Below, in pieces: positions 54,223 through 62,764 of a stretch of 64,000 nucleotides of DNA. Positions within the stretch are counted from its first letter, which is position 1. Each line of letters starts with the position of its first letter. Under the pieces are notes generated by a model that was not told the origin of the DNA, searched no databases, and saw only the letters and a program-made list of their open reading frames with translations. The translations under genes and the position numbers were made by a program. Source of the DNA: Acidimicrobiales bacterium (GTDB taxonomy: Bacteria > Actinomycetota > Acidimicrobiia > Acidimicrobiales > JAUJNH01); NCBI GenBank assembly GCA_030448245.1, contig JAUJNH010000004.1, positions 186,001 to 250,000 of the forward strand, in the 5' to 3' direction.

Positions 54223-55348
54223 GAACCTCGAGCAGCTCCTCCAGCCGTCGCCGGGGGGCATCGGACGCTACACCGCCCGGCTGGCCGCCCACCTGCCTGC
54301 ATGGGGTTGGGAGGTGGACGGCTTCTGTGCCCTGCACCGCCGCCGGGACGTGACCGCGGCTCTGGCGGCGGAAGGGGTCGCCGGTCAGGCGGCCACGATC
54401 GTGCCCCTGCCCCGTCCGGCGCTCTACGACGCCTGGGCCCGGCTGGGCCAGCCGGACGTGGCCGCCCTCGCGGGCCTGCGGGGGGCCGACGTGGTCTTCG
54501 CCCCGTCGGTGGCCGTTCCGCCCCGGCGCCGCCGCCCGCTGGTGGTGACCGTCCACGACGCCGCCCCGTGCCTGTTCCCCCAAGCGTTCTCGGCTCGGGG
54601 CCTGCGCTTCCACCAGGACGGCCTCGCGGCCGCCGCCCGCCGGGCCGACCTCGTCCTCACGGTCTCGGAGAGCTCGCGGGCCGAGCTGGTCGAGCACACC
54701 GCCATAGCCGAGGAGCGCATCCGGGTAGTGCACAACGGCGTCGACCTTGACGTCGCCGCCGACGAGCAGGTGGAGAGGGTCTCCGGTCGGTTCGGCCTGG
54801 CCGACCGGCCCTACGTGCTGTGGGTCGGCTCGCTGGAGCCGCGCAAGAACGTCGATGCGCTCCTGGGCCTCCCCGCAGCGCTGGGCGCCGCCGGCCTGCC
54901 CCACCGGCTGGTGCTGGCCGGGCCCGCAGGGTGGGGCGTCACGGCCGGCCTGGCCGAGGCCGCCGAGGCCAACGCCCCCCCGGGCTCGCTGCGCCTGGTC
55001 GGCCTGGTCAGCGCCGCAGATCTGGCCGGGCTGTACCGGGGCGCCTCGCTGTTCTGCTTCCCCAGCCTGCACGAGGGCTTCGGCCTGCCCGTCCTCGAAG
55101 CCATGGCACAGGGCACCCCGGTCCTGTGCAGCACCGCGTCGTCGCTGCCCGAGGTGGCCGGCCCGGCGGCCCGCTACGTCGCCGACGGCGGGCCCGAAGC
55201 CTGGGCGGCGGCCGTCGTCGACCTCCTCGCTGACTACGAGGCCCTCGACGAGCTGGCTCGCGCCGGGCCCGGTCGAGCCGCCGGCTTCACCTGGTCCGCC
55301 TGCGCCGAGGCGACGGCCGCGGCCCTCCGGGACGTGGTTGCCGGGTAG
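54209..55348 (+). CDS. GT4-type glycosyltransferase
   Basis: A 379-residue GT-B enzyme. It starts VRVAMNLEQLLQPSPGGIGRYTARL, and the second domain shows YVLWVGSLEPRKNVDALLG near residue 204, RLVGLVSAADLAGLYRGASL and the closing PSLHEGFGLPVLEAMAQG. It resembles mannosyl/rhamnosyl transferases of surface glycans. GTG 54209 is chosen because relatives begin at MRVA; ATG 54221 is the alternative. With the divergent gene starting at 54222 the coding regions overlap by 14 bp. Confidence 0.87.
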   Translation: MRVAMNLEQLLQPSPGGIGRYTARLAAHLPAWGWEVDGFCALHRRRDVTAALAAEGVAGQAATIVPLPRPALYDAWARLGQPDVAALAGLRGADVVFAPSVAVPPRRRRPLVVTVHDAAPCLFPQAFSARGLRFHQDGLAAAARRADLVLTVSESSRAELVEHTAIAEERIRVVHNGVDLDVAADEQVERVSGRFGLADRPYVLWVGSLEPRKNVDALLGLPAALGAAGLPHRLVLAGPAGWGVTAGLAEAAEANAPPGSLRLVGLVSAADLAGLYRGASLFCFPSLHEGFGLPVLEAMAQGTPVLCSTASSLPEVAGPAARYVADGGPEAWAAAVVDLLADYEALDELARAGPGRAAGFTWSACAEATAAALRDVVAG

Positions 55349-55362
55349 TCTCGCCCCCCGGC

Positions 55363-56190
55363 ATGGGCAAGGCATCGTCATCGAAGAAGGTCGCGCGCGC
55401 CGCGGGCATAGGCGGCGGCCGCACCAACCGGGGCAAGGCACCGGTCCTGTGGTACGGCTCGCTGGTGGTCATCCTCCTGGCCGGCATCGGCCTCACCGCC
55501 TTCAGCCGTGATCAGCGCCAGGAGGAGCTGGCTTCGCCCGAGAGCAAGGAGGAGCCGCGGGCCAACGCCGCCCACTGGCACGTCGCCCTCGGCGTCCGGG
55601 TGTGCGACCGCTGGCTGGACCCGGTCCAGGACCAGGCCGACCCGAAGGGCATCCACTCCCACAGCGACGGCATCATCCACGTCCACCCCTTCGTGGCGTC
55701 TGCAGCCGGGCGACGAGCCACCCTCGAGCGCTACGCCGAGGCGGTGAAGGGCGAGCTGGCCGTGAACCGCTTCGCCTGGCCCGAGGGAGGCGGGAAGAAG
55801 GTGGCCCACGAGACCGGCGACAAGTGCGGCGAGCAGGAGGCCGAGGTCAAGGCCTTCTACAACGGCGAGCTGCACGAGGGCGACCCCAGCGACATCCTCC
55901 TCACCGATCGGGGGAAGCTGGTCCTGGCGCTGGTGCCCAAGGGGACGACCTACGAGCAGATCGGTGACCCGCCCAGCACCGGTGGCCTCGACAACCTCAG
56001 CGACGTCGACCCGGCCGAGCAGGCCAGGCAGTCCCCGCCCACCTCCTCGACCGACTCGGCCGCCAGCGTGCCGGCCGACCCGACGGTGAGCGCGGTGCCG
56101 GGCACCCCTCCGCCCTCCGTCGTGCCGGAGACCACCACCGCCTCCACGGCGGCGCCCCCGGCGTCGCCACCGTCCTCGGCTGGGCGGTAG
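55363..56190 (+). CDS. Membrane-anchored histidine-rich-motif protein of unknown function
   Basis: A 275-residue protein with a basic cytosolic start (KASSSKKVARAAGIGG), one membrane helix at about 28-47 and an extracellular domain. That domain carries HWHVALGVRVC at 71-81 and HSHSDGIIHVHP at 98-109, giving six histidines and an aspartate within 40 residues, then a second cysteine in DKCGEQE that might pair with the first. The tail is Ser/Thr/Pro-rich. Metal binding is plausible. I recall similar actinobacterial proteins without known role. It ends 3 bp before a sugar nucleotidyltransferase. Confidence 0.7.
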   Translation: MGKASSSKKVARAAGIGGGRTNRGKAPVLWYGSLVVILLAGIGLTAFSRDQRQEELASPESKEEPRANAAHWHVALGVRVCDRWLDPVQDQADPKGIHSHSDGIIHVHPFVASAAGRRATLERYAEAVKGELAVNRFAWPEGGGKKVAHETGDKCGEQEAEVKAFYNGELHEGDPSDILLTDRGKLVLALVPKGTTYEQIGDPPSTGGLDNLSDVDPAEQARQSPPTSSTDSAASVPADPTVSAVPGTPPPSVVPETTTASTAAPPASPPSSAGR

Positions 56191-56193
56191 GAG

Positions 56194-57288
56194 GTGGACG
56201 CGGTCGTCCTCGTCGGTGGCTTCGGGACTCGGCTGCGACCCCTGACGCTCACCGTCCCGAAGAACCTGGTGCCCGTGGCTGGGGTCCCACTCATCGAGCG
56301 GGTCATCGCCGGGCTGGCTGGGCACGGCGTCGAACGGGTGGTGCTGTCGCTCGGCTACCGGCCCGACAGCTTCTTCGCCGCCTTTCCCGACGACACCGCC
56401 GGCGGGGTGCCGCTCACCTACGTGGTCGAGCCCGAGCCGCTCGACACCGCGGGAGCCATCAGGTTCGCGGCGCGAGAGGCCGGCCTGCGCGACACGTTCC
56501 TGGTGGCCAACGGCGACGTGCTGACCGACCTCGACATCACCGGTCTGATCGACTTCCACCACCGGAGCGGCGCCGAGGCGACCATCGCCCTCACCCCCGT
56601 CGACGACCCGTCCCGCTTCGGCGTGGTGACCACCGACGGCCACGGGAGGGTCACCGACTTCGTCGAGAAGCCGCCCCGTGGGGAGGAGCCGACGAACCTG
56701 ATCAACGCCGGCACCTACGTCCTCGAGCACGCCGTCCTCAACCGCATCCAGCCGGACAGGAAGGTGTCGGTCGAGCGCGAGGTCTTCCCGGCCATGGTGG
56801 CCGAGGGCACCCTCTTCGCCATGGACTCGCCCAGCTACTGGCTCGACGTGGGGCTGCCCGACTCGTACCTGCAGGCCACCACGGATCTGCTCGACGGCAC
56901 GCGGGGCCCCGGCCCTCCGGCACCGGGGGCCGACCGGCGCGCCGAGGGGGGCTGGACGCTGGGCCAGCCCGTCGTCGAAGCCGGAGCCGTCATCGACGAC
57001 CAGAGCCTGCTGTGCGACGGGTGCCGCGTGGCGGGCGGGGTCGAGGCACGCCGGTCGGTGGTGGGACCCGCCAGCCGGCTCGCCGAGGGCGCCCTCCTCG
57101 AGGACGCCGTCCTGCTGTCGGGTGCCATTCTCGGCGAGGGCGCCGTGGTCGAGCGCAGCATCATCGGCCCGGGTGCCGTCGTCGGCGCCGGCGCAAAGGT
57201 CACGGGCCTGTCGGTCCTGGGCGAGGGCGTCGTGGTCGAGGGCGGCGCCTCGGTCCACGCGGCCCGCCTCCCTGACGGGACCGGCTGA
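56194..57288 (+). CDS. Sugar-1-phosphate nucleotidyltransferase (mannose-1-P guanylyltransferase-like)
   Basis: A 364-residue enzyme with an N-terminal nucleotidyltransferase domain (VVLVGGFGTRLRPLTLTVPKNLVPVAG, then VANGDVLTD and FVEKPP) and a C-terminal left-handed beta-helix made of hexapeptide-like repeats (IIGPGAVVGAGAKV, VLGEGVVVEGG). This layout is shared by GDP-mannose and glucose-1-phosphate enzymes; the PKNLVPVAGVPLIERV start suggests a GDP-mannose type, but the nucleotide is not decided. Start GTG 56194. It probably feeds the surrounding glycosyltransferases. Confidence 0.85.
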   Translation: MDAVVLVGGFGTRLRPLTLTVPKNLVPVAGVPLIERVIAGLAGHGVERVVLSLGYRPDSFFAAFPDDTAGGVPLTYVVEPEPLDTAGAIRFAAREAGLRDTFLVANGDVLTDLDITGLIDFHHRSGAEATIALTPVDDPSRFGVVTTDGHGRVTDFVEKPPRGEEPTNLINAGTYVLEHAVLNRIQPDRKVSVEREVFPAMVAEGTLFAMDSPSYWLDVGLPDSYLQATTDLLDGTRGPGPPAPGADRRAEGGWTLGQPVVEAGAVIDDQSLLCDGCRVAGGVEARRSVVGPASRLAEGALLEDAVLLSGAILGEGAVVERSIIGPGAVVGAGAKVTGLSVLGEGVVVEGGASVHAARLPDGTG

Positions 57289-57297
57289 GCCGGCGCT

Positions 57298-58020
57298 TCA
57301 GCGGAAGAGGTCCTCGGCGTGGGGGCGGACGATCTCGGACCTGACCGATCCCTCCCGCAGGAACGCAGGGTCGACCCCTCGCACGACCGCGGCAGGGATG
57401 CCCCTGGCCTTCCCCATCACCAGCTCGGCGGCCGCCGCCACCTCGTCGGCCACGCAGACCTCGGTCACCTGCAGCTCCCGGCCCAGGGCGTCTGTCGAGC
57501 CTCGCAGGTCCACCACCCCCGCCAGGCCGGCGACGCCTATGGCCACGTCCGTGACACCACGGCGCCACGGCCTTCCAAAGGTGTCGCTCACCACCACCGC
57601 CACCTCGACCCCGAGCCGGGCGCGGAGGCCGTCGCGGATGCGGCGGGCCGACCGATCGGGGTCGAGCGGGAGGAGCACCGCCCACCCTCGCTCGACGTTG
57701 GACACGTCGACTCCGGAGTTGGCGCACACGAAGCCGTGGCGCGTCTCGGTCATGACGAGGTCGCCGCGGCGGCGGAGGACCCGCACGGCCTCGGCCTCGA
57801 CCAGCGCCTTGTGGGCCAGCGGGTCGTCGGGATCGACGGGCGAGAGCCGTCCTTCGGCCTTGCTGACGACCTTCTGGGTGACGACCAGGACGTCGTCAGG
57901 GAGGAGCCAGGTGCCGGCCACGCCGGCGACGACCTCGGCCAGCACGTCTCCCGGCCGGATCTCGCCGATGCCCCGGACCGGGATGACGCGCAGCTCGCCA
58001 CCACCAGGCTCGGCATCCAC
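57298..58020 (-). CDS. cofE: Coenzyme F420-0:L-glutamate ligase CofE
   Basis: A 240-residue protein adding gamma-linked glutamates to F420-0 with GTP. It has the family start IPVRGIGEIRPGDVLAEVV, VLVVTQKVVSKAEGR near residue 45, TRHGFVCANSGVDVSNV and VVVSDTFGRPWRRGVTDVAIG. It lacks the nitroreductase-like extension seen in mycobacterial FbiB. The start is GTG 58020; the track ORF reaches further only through a shadow. Its presence shows that the organism makes F420. It converges with the nucleotidyltransferase, with 9 bp between the stops. Confidence 0.93.
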   Translation of the reverse strand: MDAEPGGGELRVIPVRGIGEIRPGDVLAEVVAGVAGTWLLPDDVLVVTQKVVSKAEGRLSPVDPDDPLAHKALVEAEAVRVLRRRGDLVMTETRHGFVCANSGVDVSNVERGWAVLLPLDPDRSARRIRDGLRARLGVEVAVVVSDTFGRPWRRGVTDVAIGVAGLAGVVDLRGSTDALGRELQVTEVCVADEVAAAAELVMGKARGIPAAVVRGVDPAFLREGSVRSEIVRPHAEDLFR

Positions 58021-58126
58021 GGGCCCATGGAAGCACGGCGCGCGCAAAGGGCCGGCGCAACCGCTCCGCGACGCCGCCGTGTGACCTGGGCGCCGCGCGG
58101 TCGGGCCGGCTCGGGGTCGTGGAGGC

Positions 58127-59473
58127 TCACCGCTTCTCCATCCACTCGAGCAGCTCCCTGTCCGGCACCGTGCGACGCGACCGGATGCGGCGCCGGTCGC
58201 GCAGGGCCAGCGGCAGCAGGTGGAGGTAGGCGGCGAAGGCCCGCAGCCGGCGGTAGACGGCCTCGCCACTGGGCCGGCGCCTGCGGATGAGGGGACTGAG
58301 GAGGTCGCGGCGAGCGTAGGAGCCGGTGACGAGCAGGTAGCGGAGGGCCTCCCGGATGGCCAGCCGGCCAGGCGCGTTGCGGGTCAGCATGAGAAGCCGG
58401 TTGCGCTCGTTGTAGTGGGCGAACAGCCTCGAGCCGACGACGGTGCTGGCCGAGTGCACGTGGTGGACGACCGATGTCGGCACGAACACGTGCCGCCACC
58501 CCTGGGACCGGCCCCGCCACGACAGGTCGAAGTCCTCGTAGTAGAGGAAGAAGCGGTCGTCGAACAGCCCCACCGACTCGAGGTAGCGCCGGGAGAGGAG
58601 CACTGCGCCGCCGCACCAGGCGAACACCTCTTCGCAGCGGTCGTACTGGCCACGGTCGGGCTCGAGGTAGCCCCGGTCGGCGCCGTACCCGCCGGGCAGC
58701 AGCGTCGACCCCACGTTGTTGACGATCCGGAGACGGCCTCCTCCCAGAGGTACCGCGCACCAGGTCGGCTCGGGGGTGACGCGGTGCTGCACCCGGTGGG
58801 GACCAGACGTCACGGTCACGGTGCGGTCCTCGTCGGCGGCCAGCTGCAGCCGGCAGCCGGGCAGAGCACCGGCGTCCGGCACGGGCACCCGCAGCCGGGC
58901 GTCGCCGGCCGTCCACTGGAAGGGCGCCTGCTCCTTCCGTTCGTGCTCGACGCCCCAGAACCCCTCCACCAGCTGGGCGGAGTTGAAGGCGTCGGACCCG
59001 TCGACCTGCACGCCGCTCAGGCGCACCCCGAGGGGGCGGCGGTCACCGAAGCCGCGCATGCTCGTCGGCGAGTGCAGCTCGATGTCGACGAAGCACGGCG
59101 AGAAGAGGATCTTCGCGCTCGCCGCTCCGACCGCGGGGCCCGCCTCGAAGCCGTCCACGAGGGAGAGCAGCCACGCCGGCTCGACCACGGCGTCGTTGTT
59201 GAGGAGGGCGACGTGGTCGACGCCGTCGAGGTCGGCCATGGCCAGGTTGCAGCCGCCGGCGAAGCCCCGGTTCGTGCCGGCGTCGAGGACCCTCACGTGC
59301 GGCAGCTGCTCCCGGACCCTTGCCGCGACCCCGTCAGAGGGGCTGTTGTCCACCAGGACGACCTGCAGGCGTTCAGGCGGCCAGTCCGTGCGCTCGACGC
59401 TCCGGAGGCACCGCATGGTCAGGTCGCCGCCCTGGTAGTTGACCACGACGACCCGCACCAGCGGGCCGGTCAT
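58127..59473 (-). CDS. GT2 glycosyltransferase with a beta-rich insertion
   Basis: A 448-residue GT-A enzyme. The N-terminal third is normal: VVVVNYQGGDLTMRCLRSV, VLVDNSPSDGV, GTNRGFAGGCNLAM and LLNNDAVVEPAW. Residues about 130-250 form an insertion rich in beta-strand patterns (FQWTAGDARLRVPVPD, RTVTVTSGPHRVQH) not seen in the WbbL-type gene of this window. The transferase resumes at DRCEEVFAWCGGAVLLSR and FFLYYEDFDLSWRGR. The C-terminal 100 residues are basic and may lie on the membrane. Substrate unknown. Confidence 0.83.
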   Translation of the reverse strand: MTGPLVRVVVVNYQGGDLTMRCLRSVERTDWPPERLQVVLVDNSPSDGVAARVREQLPHVRVLDAGTNRGFAGGCNLAMADLDGVDHVALLNNDAVVEPAWLLSLVDGFEAGPAVGAASAKILFSPCFVDIELHSPTSMRGFGDRRPLGVRLSGVQVDGSDAFNSAQLVEGFWGVEHERKEQAPFQWTAGDARLRVPVPDAGALPGCRLQLAADEDRTVTVTSGPHRVQHRVTPEPTWCAVPLGGGRLRIVNNVGSTLLPGGYGADRGYLEPDRGQYDRCEEVFAWCGGAVLLSRRYLESVGLFDDRFFLYYEDFDLSWRGRSQGWRHVFVPTSVVHHVHSASTVVGSRLFAHYNERNRLLMLTRNAPGRLAIREALRYLLVTGSYARRDLLSPLIRRRRPSGEAVYRRLRAFAAYLHLLPLALRDRRRIRSRRTVPDRELLEWMEKR

Positions 59474-59897
59474 CGCCGCGCCGGATGCGTCGAGCCGACG
59501 GCCGCTCCAGCTGCCGCCACTCCAGCCACGGCGGGTGAGCGTAGTTCCGGGAGTCCAGCTGCCAGCAGCGACGCTGGCACCGCGGCATCACCACGCGGGC
59601 TGTGACCCAGCGCGTCGACGGACCGCCTCAGGTTGCCTTCGGCGGTCCCGCAGGGGCGACTCGGCCGACGTGACGTGGTGTCCAAGAGGCGTTGGCTTTG
59701 GTCGGTGCCGGTTGGCCTTGGGCGATGACTTTGAGCGGCCCGTCTACTTCTGCGGTCGCCTGGCAACTACCTCTGCATCAACCAGGACCAGGCGATCGAG
59801 CAGGGCTTCAACTGCGCCGCCGAGGTGCTCACCGAGCTGGAACGTTCCAGCTGAAGAGTTCCTCGCTGGTGCTCGCCGGCGGGCCCTCAACGCGCCT
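59474..59897. other. 424 bp without an intact gene
   Basis: Between two minus-strand genes. Track ORFs crossing it are shadows. Its base composition is slightly less GC-rich than the flanks. It contains the 31-codon fragment listed separately, and otherwise I see nothing recognisable. Confidence 0.5.
59762..59854 (+). pseudogene. Orphan 3' coding fragment
   Basis: Thirty sense codons ending in TGA read GNYLCINQDQAIEQGFNCAA followed by EVLTELERSS. The codon use (third-position C/G, amphipathic helix at the end) is like real coding DNA, but the frame closes at a TGA at 59732-59734 and has no start. It looks like the C-terminal tail of a lost gene. I do not recognise the family. Confidence 0.4.
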
Positions 59898-60908
59898 TTA
59901 TCGATCGCGGCGGCGCTGGCCGATGCCGTCGAGGTAGGAGAGCGTCTGCTTGATGCCCTCTCCCAGCGGGATGACGCTCGAGAAGCCGAGGCCAGCCTGC
60001 TTGGTGGTGTCGCCTCCTCGAGCGAACACGCCCTCGGGCTTGTCGGACATCCCGACGACCCGGGGCTCGTACCCGCACGCCGCCGCCGCCTGGGCGGCGA
60101 GGCTCTTCATGCTGGTGTAGATGCCGGTCGAGAGGTTGAGGGCGTCGCCGTCGTCGATCAGGTCCACCGTCGACAGGATCCCGTCGATGCAGTCCTCGAT
60201 GTGGATGAAGTCGCGCAGCTGGTCGCCACTGCCCCACACCACCAGCTCCGGCGCTCCCTGCTGCTGGAGGGCGCGGAGGCAGATGCTCGGGAACGGGTAG
60301 GTGAGGTCCTGGTCCTCGCCGTAGCCGGAGAAGGGCCGGTATGCCACCGATCGCAGGCCGTGGCGCTGGTACGCCAGCTGCGCCAGGTATTCGTGCGTCA
60401 GCTTCGCCCAGCCGTACGACAGGTCGGGCATGCCGAGAGCCCCAGAGTCGTCGTCGAAGCTGATGAACTCCTCCTTCAGCAGCACGTAGCCCTCCGGCCG
60501 CTGGAGGCTGATCGGGTAGGCGGCGCTGGAGCTGAAGCAGACCGACTTCTCGGGATGTGCCTCCACCGCCCACTTCCAGTAGGCGGCGTCGATGCCCAGG
60601 TCCTCGGCGACCGCCAGCGGGTTGGCTTCGATGACGGCCCGACCTCCCACGATGGCCGCCAAGTGGAAGGCGTAGTCGAAGTCCCGGTCCTTGCGCTCCT
60701 GGAAGAACTGGCGGCAGTCGATCGGAGAGAAGTGGAAGTTGGCGTGGTCGCGGGGCTCGAACAGGGTCCAGCCGTGCGCGGGGTCGACGGCCCCGGTCAG
60801 CGGCGCCAGGTTGTCGACGGCGTGGACCTCGTCCCCGCGCTCGAGCAGCCGCCGGACGAGGTGGCGCCCGACGAACCCGGCAGCCCCGGTGACCAGAACT
60901 TTCACCAC
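59898..60908 (-). CDS. NAD-dependent epimerase/dehydratase of nucleotide sugars
   Basis: A 336-residue extended SDR. VLVTGAAGFVGRHLVRRLLE binds NAD; FHLAAIVGGRAVIEANPL, SSSAAYPISLQRPEG and the catalytic LSYGWAKLTHEYLA (YxxxK) follow, with a C-terminal GDQLRDFIHIEDCIDGI. It resembles GDP-mannose 3,5-epimerase and GDP-fucose synthase relatives, but the exact reaction is undecided. GTG 60908 is preceded by GGAGGAG, a clear ribosome site. It appears to follow the STELLO-like gene in a minus-strand operon, 58 bp apart. Confidence 0.83.
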   Translation of the reverse strand: MVKVLVTGAAGFVGRHLVRRLLERGDEVHAVDNLAPLTGAVDPAHGWTLFEPRDHANFHFSPIDCRQFFQERKDRDFDYAFHLAAIVGGRAVIEANPLAVAEDLGIDAAYWKWAVEAHPEKSVCFSSSAAYPISLQRPEGYVLLKEEFISFDDDSGALGMPDLSYGWAKLTHEYLAQLAYQRHGLRSVAYRPFSGYGEDQDLTYPFPSICLRALQQQGAPELVVWGSGDQLRDFIHIEDCIDGILSTVDLIDDGDALNLSTGIYTSMKSLAAQAAAACGYEPRVVGMSDKPEGVFARGGDTTKQAGLGFSSVIPLGEGIKQTLSYLDGIGQRRRDR

Positions 60909-60966
60909 AGCAGCTCCTCCAAGCTCGTGTTGCTTCGGTGGTACGAGCCCTGACCCCGCTGCGCCG

Positions 60967-61878
60967 TCACGAGAAGTGGCTCTGGTAGCGCTGGAAGGCC
61001 TTCATCGCCTCGTCCGGGAGGAACCCGAAGAGGGCATCGGGGTCGGACTGGAGCGCCTCGACCAGGGCCAGGTTGTGCTCGTAGCCGAGGTACTCGCGCT
61101 TCATGTCGACGACGAGATCATGGGGGTTCCGCTCCTGCACCACGGACGGCTTGGCGTAGACGACCCGGGCCCCCCGGCGCTCGACGTGGTAGGCGGCCCA
61201 GATGTCGTCCATCCTGCCCACGTGGGGGAAGAGGAAGTAGTCCTTGAGGAGATGGGCTGCGATGAACGTGTTCTGGGAGTTGAACGGGCTGAGGGCGTTG
61301 GACGCCAACGGGAAGAGAGAGGCGTCGAACTTGCAGTCGGGGGCGAACTGCATGCGACAGATGGCGTCGATGTCGGGGTCCCCGTCCCAGAAGTCGGCCT
61401 GCACGTCGACGTGGACGCGTTCCCGGCGGCACGAGGAGTAGTCGCGCCGGGGCAGCAGCTGCAGGGGGTAGCCCCGGTGCCAGAGGTTGGGGTGGTTCGT
61501 GGCGCCTACCGGATCGAACGCGGGGAGGTCGGTGGTGAAGAGGTTCACCTCGACCTCCCGGCCCACGAGCAGGTCGCTGCCCCAGTCGTCGTAGGGGATG
61601 TTGTCGTCGTCCACCACGGCGACCACCTCCGCTCCCATCTGGTGGGCGACCAGCAACCCGAAGTTGCGGCGCTGGATGCAGTTCCAGCCGATGAGGTCCG
61701 ACAGGTCCTTGTCGAGCGCTTCCTGGTCGGCAGGCCCGAGGTAGGTGCCGTTGTCCAGGTGGTACGCCGGGGTCTTGCGGTCCCCAATGACGACCAGGTG
61801 CCAGCCGGGCATGTTGTCGAACCGCTGGACCGCCTCGGTCGGCGGGTTGATGGTGGTGGTGACGATGACGTTGGTCAC
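60967..61878 (-). CDS. STELLO/DUF288-like putative glycosyltransferase
   Basis: A 303-residue soluble protein starting VTNVIVTTTINPPTEAVQRF, with GWHLVVIGDRKTP and, at residues 90-93, DDDN in AVVDDDNIPYDDWG, which could serve as the metal-binding DxD. LWHRGYPLQLLPRR and NSQNTFIAAHLLKDYFLFPH follow. The start resembles the STELLO family known from plants and other eukaryotes and from some bacteria. Substrate unknown. The start is GTG 61878, overlapping the upstream gene's stop by 4 bp; 43 extra track residues are rejected because they lie within that gene. Confidence 0.65.
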   Translation of the reverse strand: MTNVIVTTTINPPTEAVQRFDNMPGWHLVVIGDRKTPAYHLDNGTYLGPADQEALDKDLSDLIGWNCIQRRNFGLLVAHQMGAEVVAVVDDDNIPYDDWGSDLLVGREVEVNLFTTDLPAFDPVGATNHPNLWHRGYPLQLLPRRDYSSCRRERVHVDVQADFWDGDPDIDAICRMQFAPDCKFDASLFPLASNALSPFNSQNTFIAAHLLKDYFLFPHVGRMDDIWAAYHVERRGARVVYAKPSVVQERNPHDLVVDMKREYLGYEHNLALVEALQSDPDALFGFLPDEAMKAFQRYQSHFS

Positions 61879-62651
61879 GAGCTCGCCCCCGCAGGGACCT
61901 TCAGCAGCGCTGCGGCCGGCTTGAACCGGGTCCTCAGCAGCGTGCCGATGTAGCGAGACTGGGTCTTCAGCGAGTTCTGGGAGACGCCCTCCGAGCGGGG
62001 GGTCCACGTGGTGGGGACCTCGAGCACCTCAACGCCCAGGAGCAGCGGCTTGAGCACCGTCTCCAGCAGGAACTCGTGGCGCAGCCCCTCCCACTGGATC
62101 ACCTTCACCAACTCGGTGGGGAAGAGGCGGTAGCCGAAGGTGGCGTCGGTGAGCTGGGTCCGGTAGAGCAGGGAGGTCAGGTGCTGGAACACCCAGTTGA
62201 GGGCGACGCGCACCCCGCCGTAGCCGGAGAAGCCGCCTGCGGCCGCCCACCGCGAGGCGGTGATGACTGCCGCCGGCTTCTCCTTGGCCAGCTCGACGAA
62301 GGCCTGCACCAGGCTCGGGTCGGTCTCGAGGTCGCTGGCCATCATGACGACGTGGCTCCCGCTGGCCAGGTCGAATGCCTCGCGCATGGCGCCGCCCAGG
62401 AACGGCAGCCCCTGGTGGTGGATGCGCAGGCGGTTGCCGGGGTCGCTGGCCGCCGCTTCACAGCGAGCCATGCTCTCCGGCGTGGTGCGGTCGCAGACCA
62501 CGACGAGGATCTCGAGGATGTCGTCGCCGTTCGTCTCCCTCAGCACCCGGACGGTCTCGTCGAACGAGCTCGTCTCGGTGACGACGGGCAGGATGACGGT
62601 CAGCCCAGAGAAGGAGCGGATCGGGAAGGTGGGGGTGGCCAAGTCTCTCAC
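61875..62651 (-). CDS. GT2 glycosyltransferase, dolichol-phosphate mannose synthase-like
   Basis: A 258-residue GT-A enzyme. LTVILPVVTETSSFDETVRV opens the fold; ILVVVCDRTTPES, HHQGLPFLGGAMREAFDLAS and MMASDLETDPS follow, then FGYRLFPTELVKVIQWEGLR and a C-terminal VLEVPTTWTPRSEGVSQNS. These match polyprenyl-phosphate glycosyl transferases, which make lipid-linked sugars at the membrane; no membrane helices are present. GTG 62651 is taken because the codons before it (to 62789) are a shadow. Coupled to the STELLO-like gene by a GTGA overlap. Confidence 0.8.
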   Translation of the reverse strand: MRDLATPTFPIRSFSGLTVILPVVTETSSFDETVRVLRETNGDDILEILVVVCDRTTPESMARCEAAASDPGNRLRIHHQGLPFLGGAMREAFDLASGSHVVMMASDLETDPSLVQAFVELAKEKPAAVITASRWAAAGGFSGYGGVRVALNWVFQHLTSLLYRTQLTDATFGYRLFPTELVKVIQWEGLRHEFLLETVLKPLLLGVEVLEVPTTWTPRSEGVSQNSLKTQSRYIGTLLRTRFKPAAALLKVPAGASS

Positions 62652-62751
62652 TTCGTCTCGCAGTCGTCGACATCGTAGCCGCAAGGTGCAGCCGGGCCCG
62701 AAACCGTCCACCGGCCGGGGCGGGCACCAGCCGGGCCGTACATCGCACGCG

Positions 62752-62757
62752 TACAGT
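62752..62757 (+). promoter_or_regulatory. TAnnnT -10-like element, leaderless
   Basis: TACAGT lies 7 nt before GTG 62765 and supports it as the start of the last gene. Confidence 0.45.
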
Positions 62758-62764
62758 TCAACCG

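Noticed and set aside
55346-55351. TAGTCT before the gene at 55363 as a leaderless promoter
   Set aside because: The spacing is 11 nt, outside the 6-8 nt seen in the other cases, and it overlaps the preceding stop codon.
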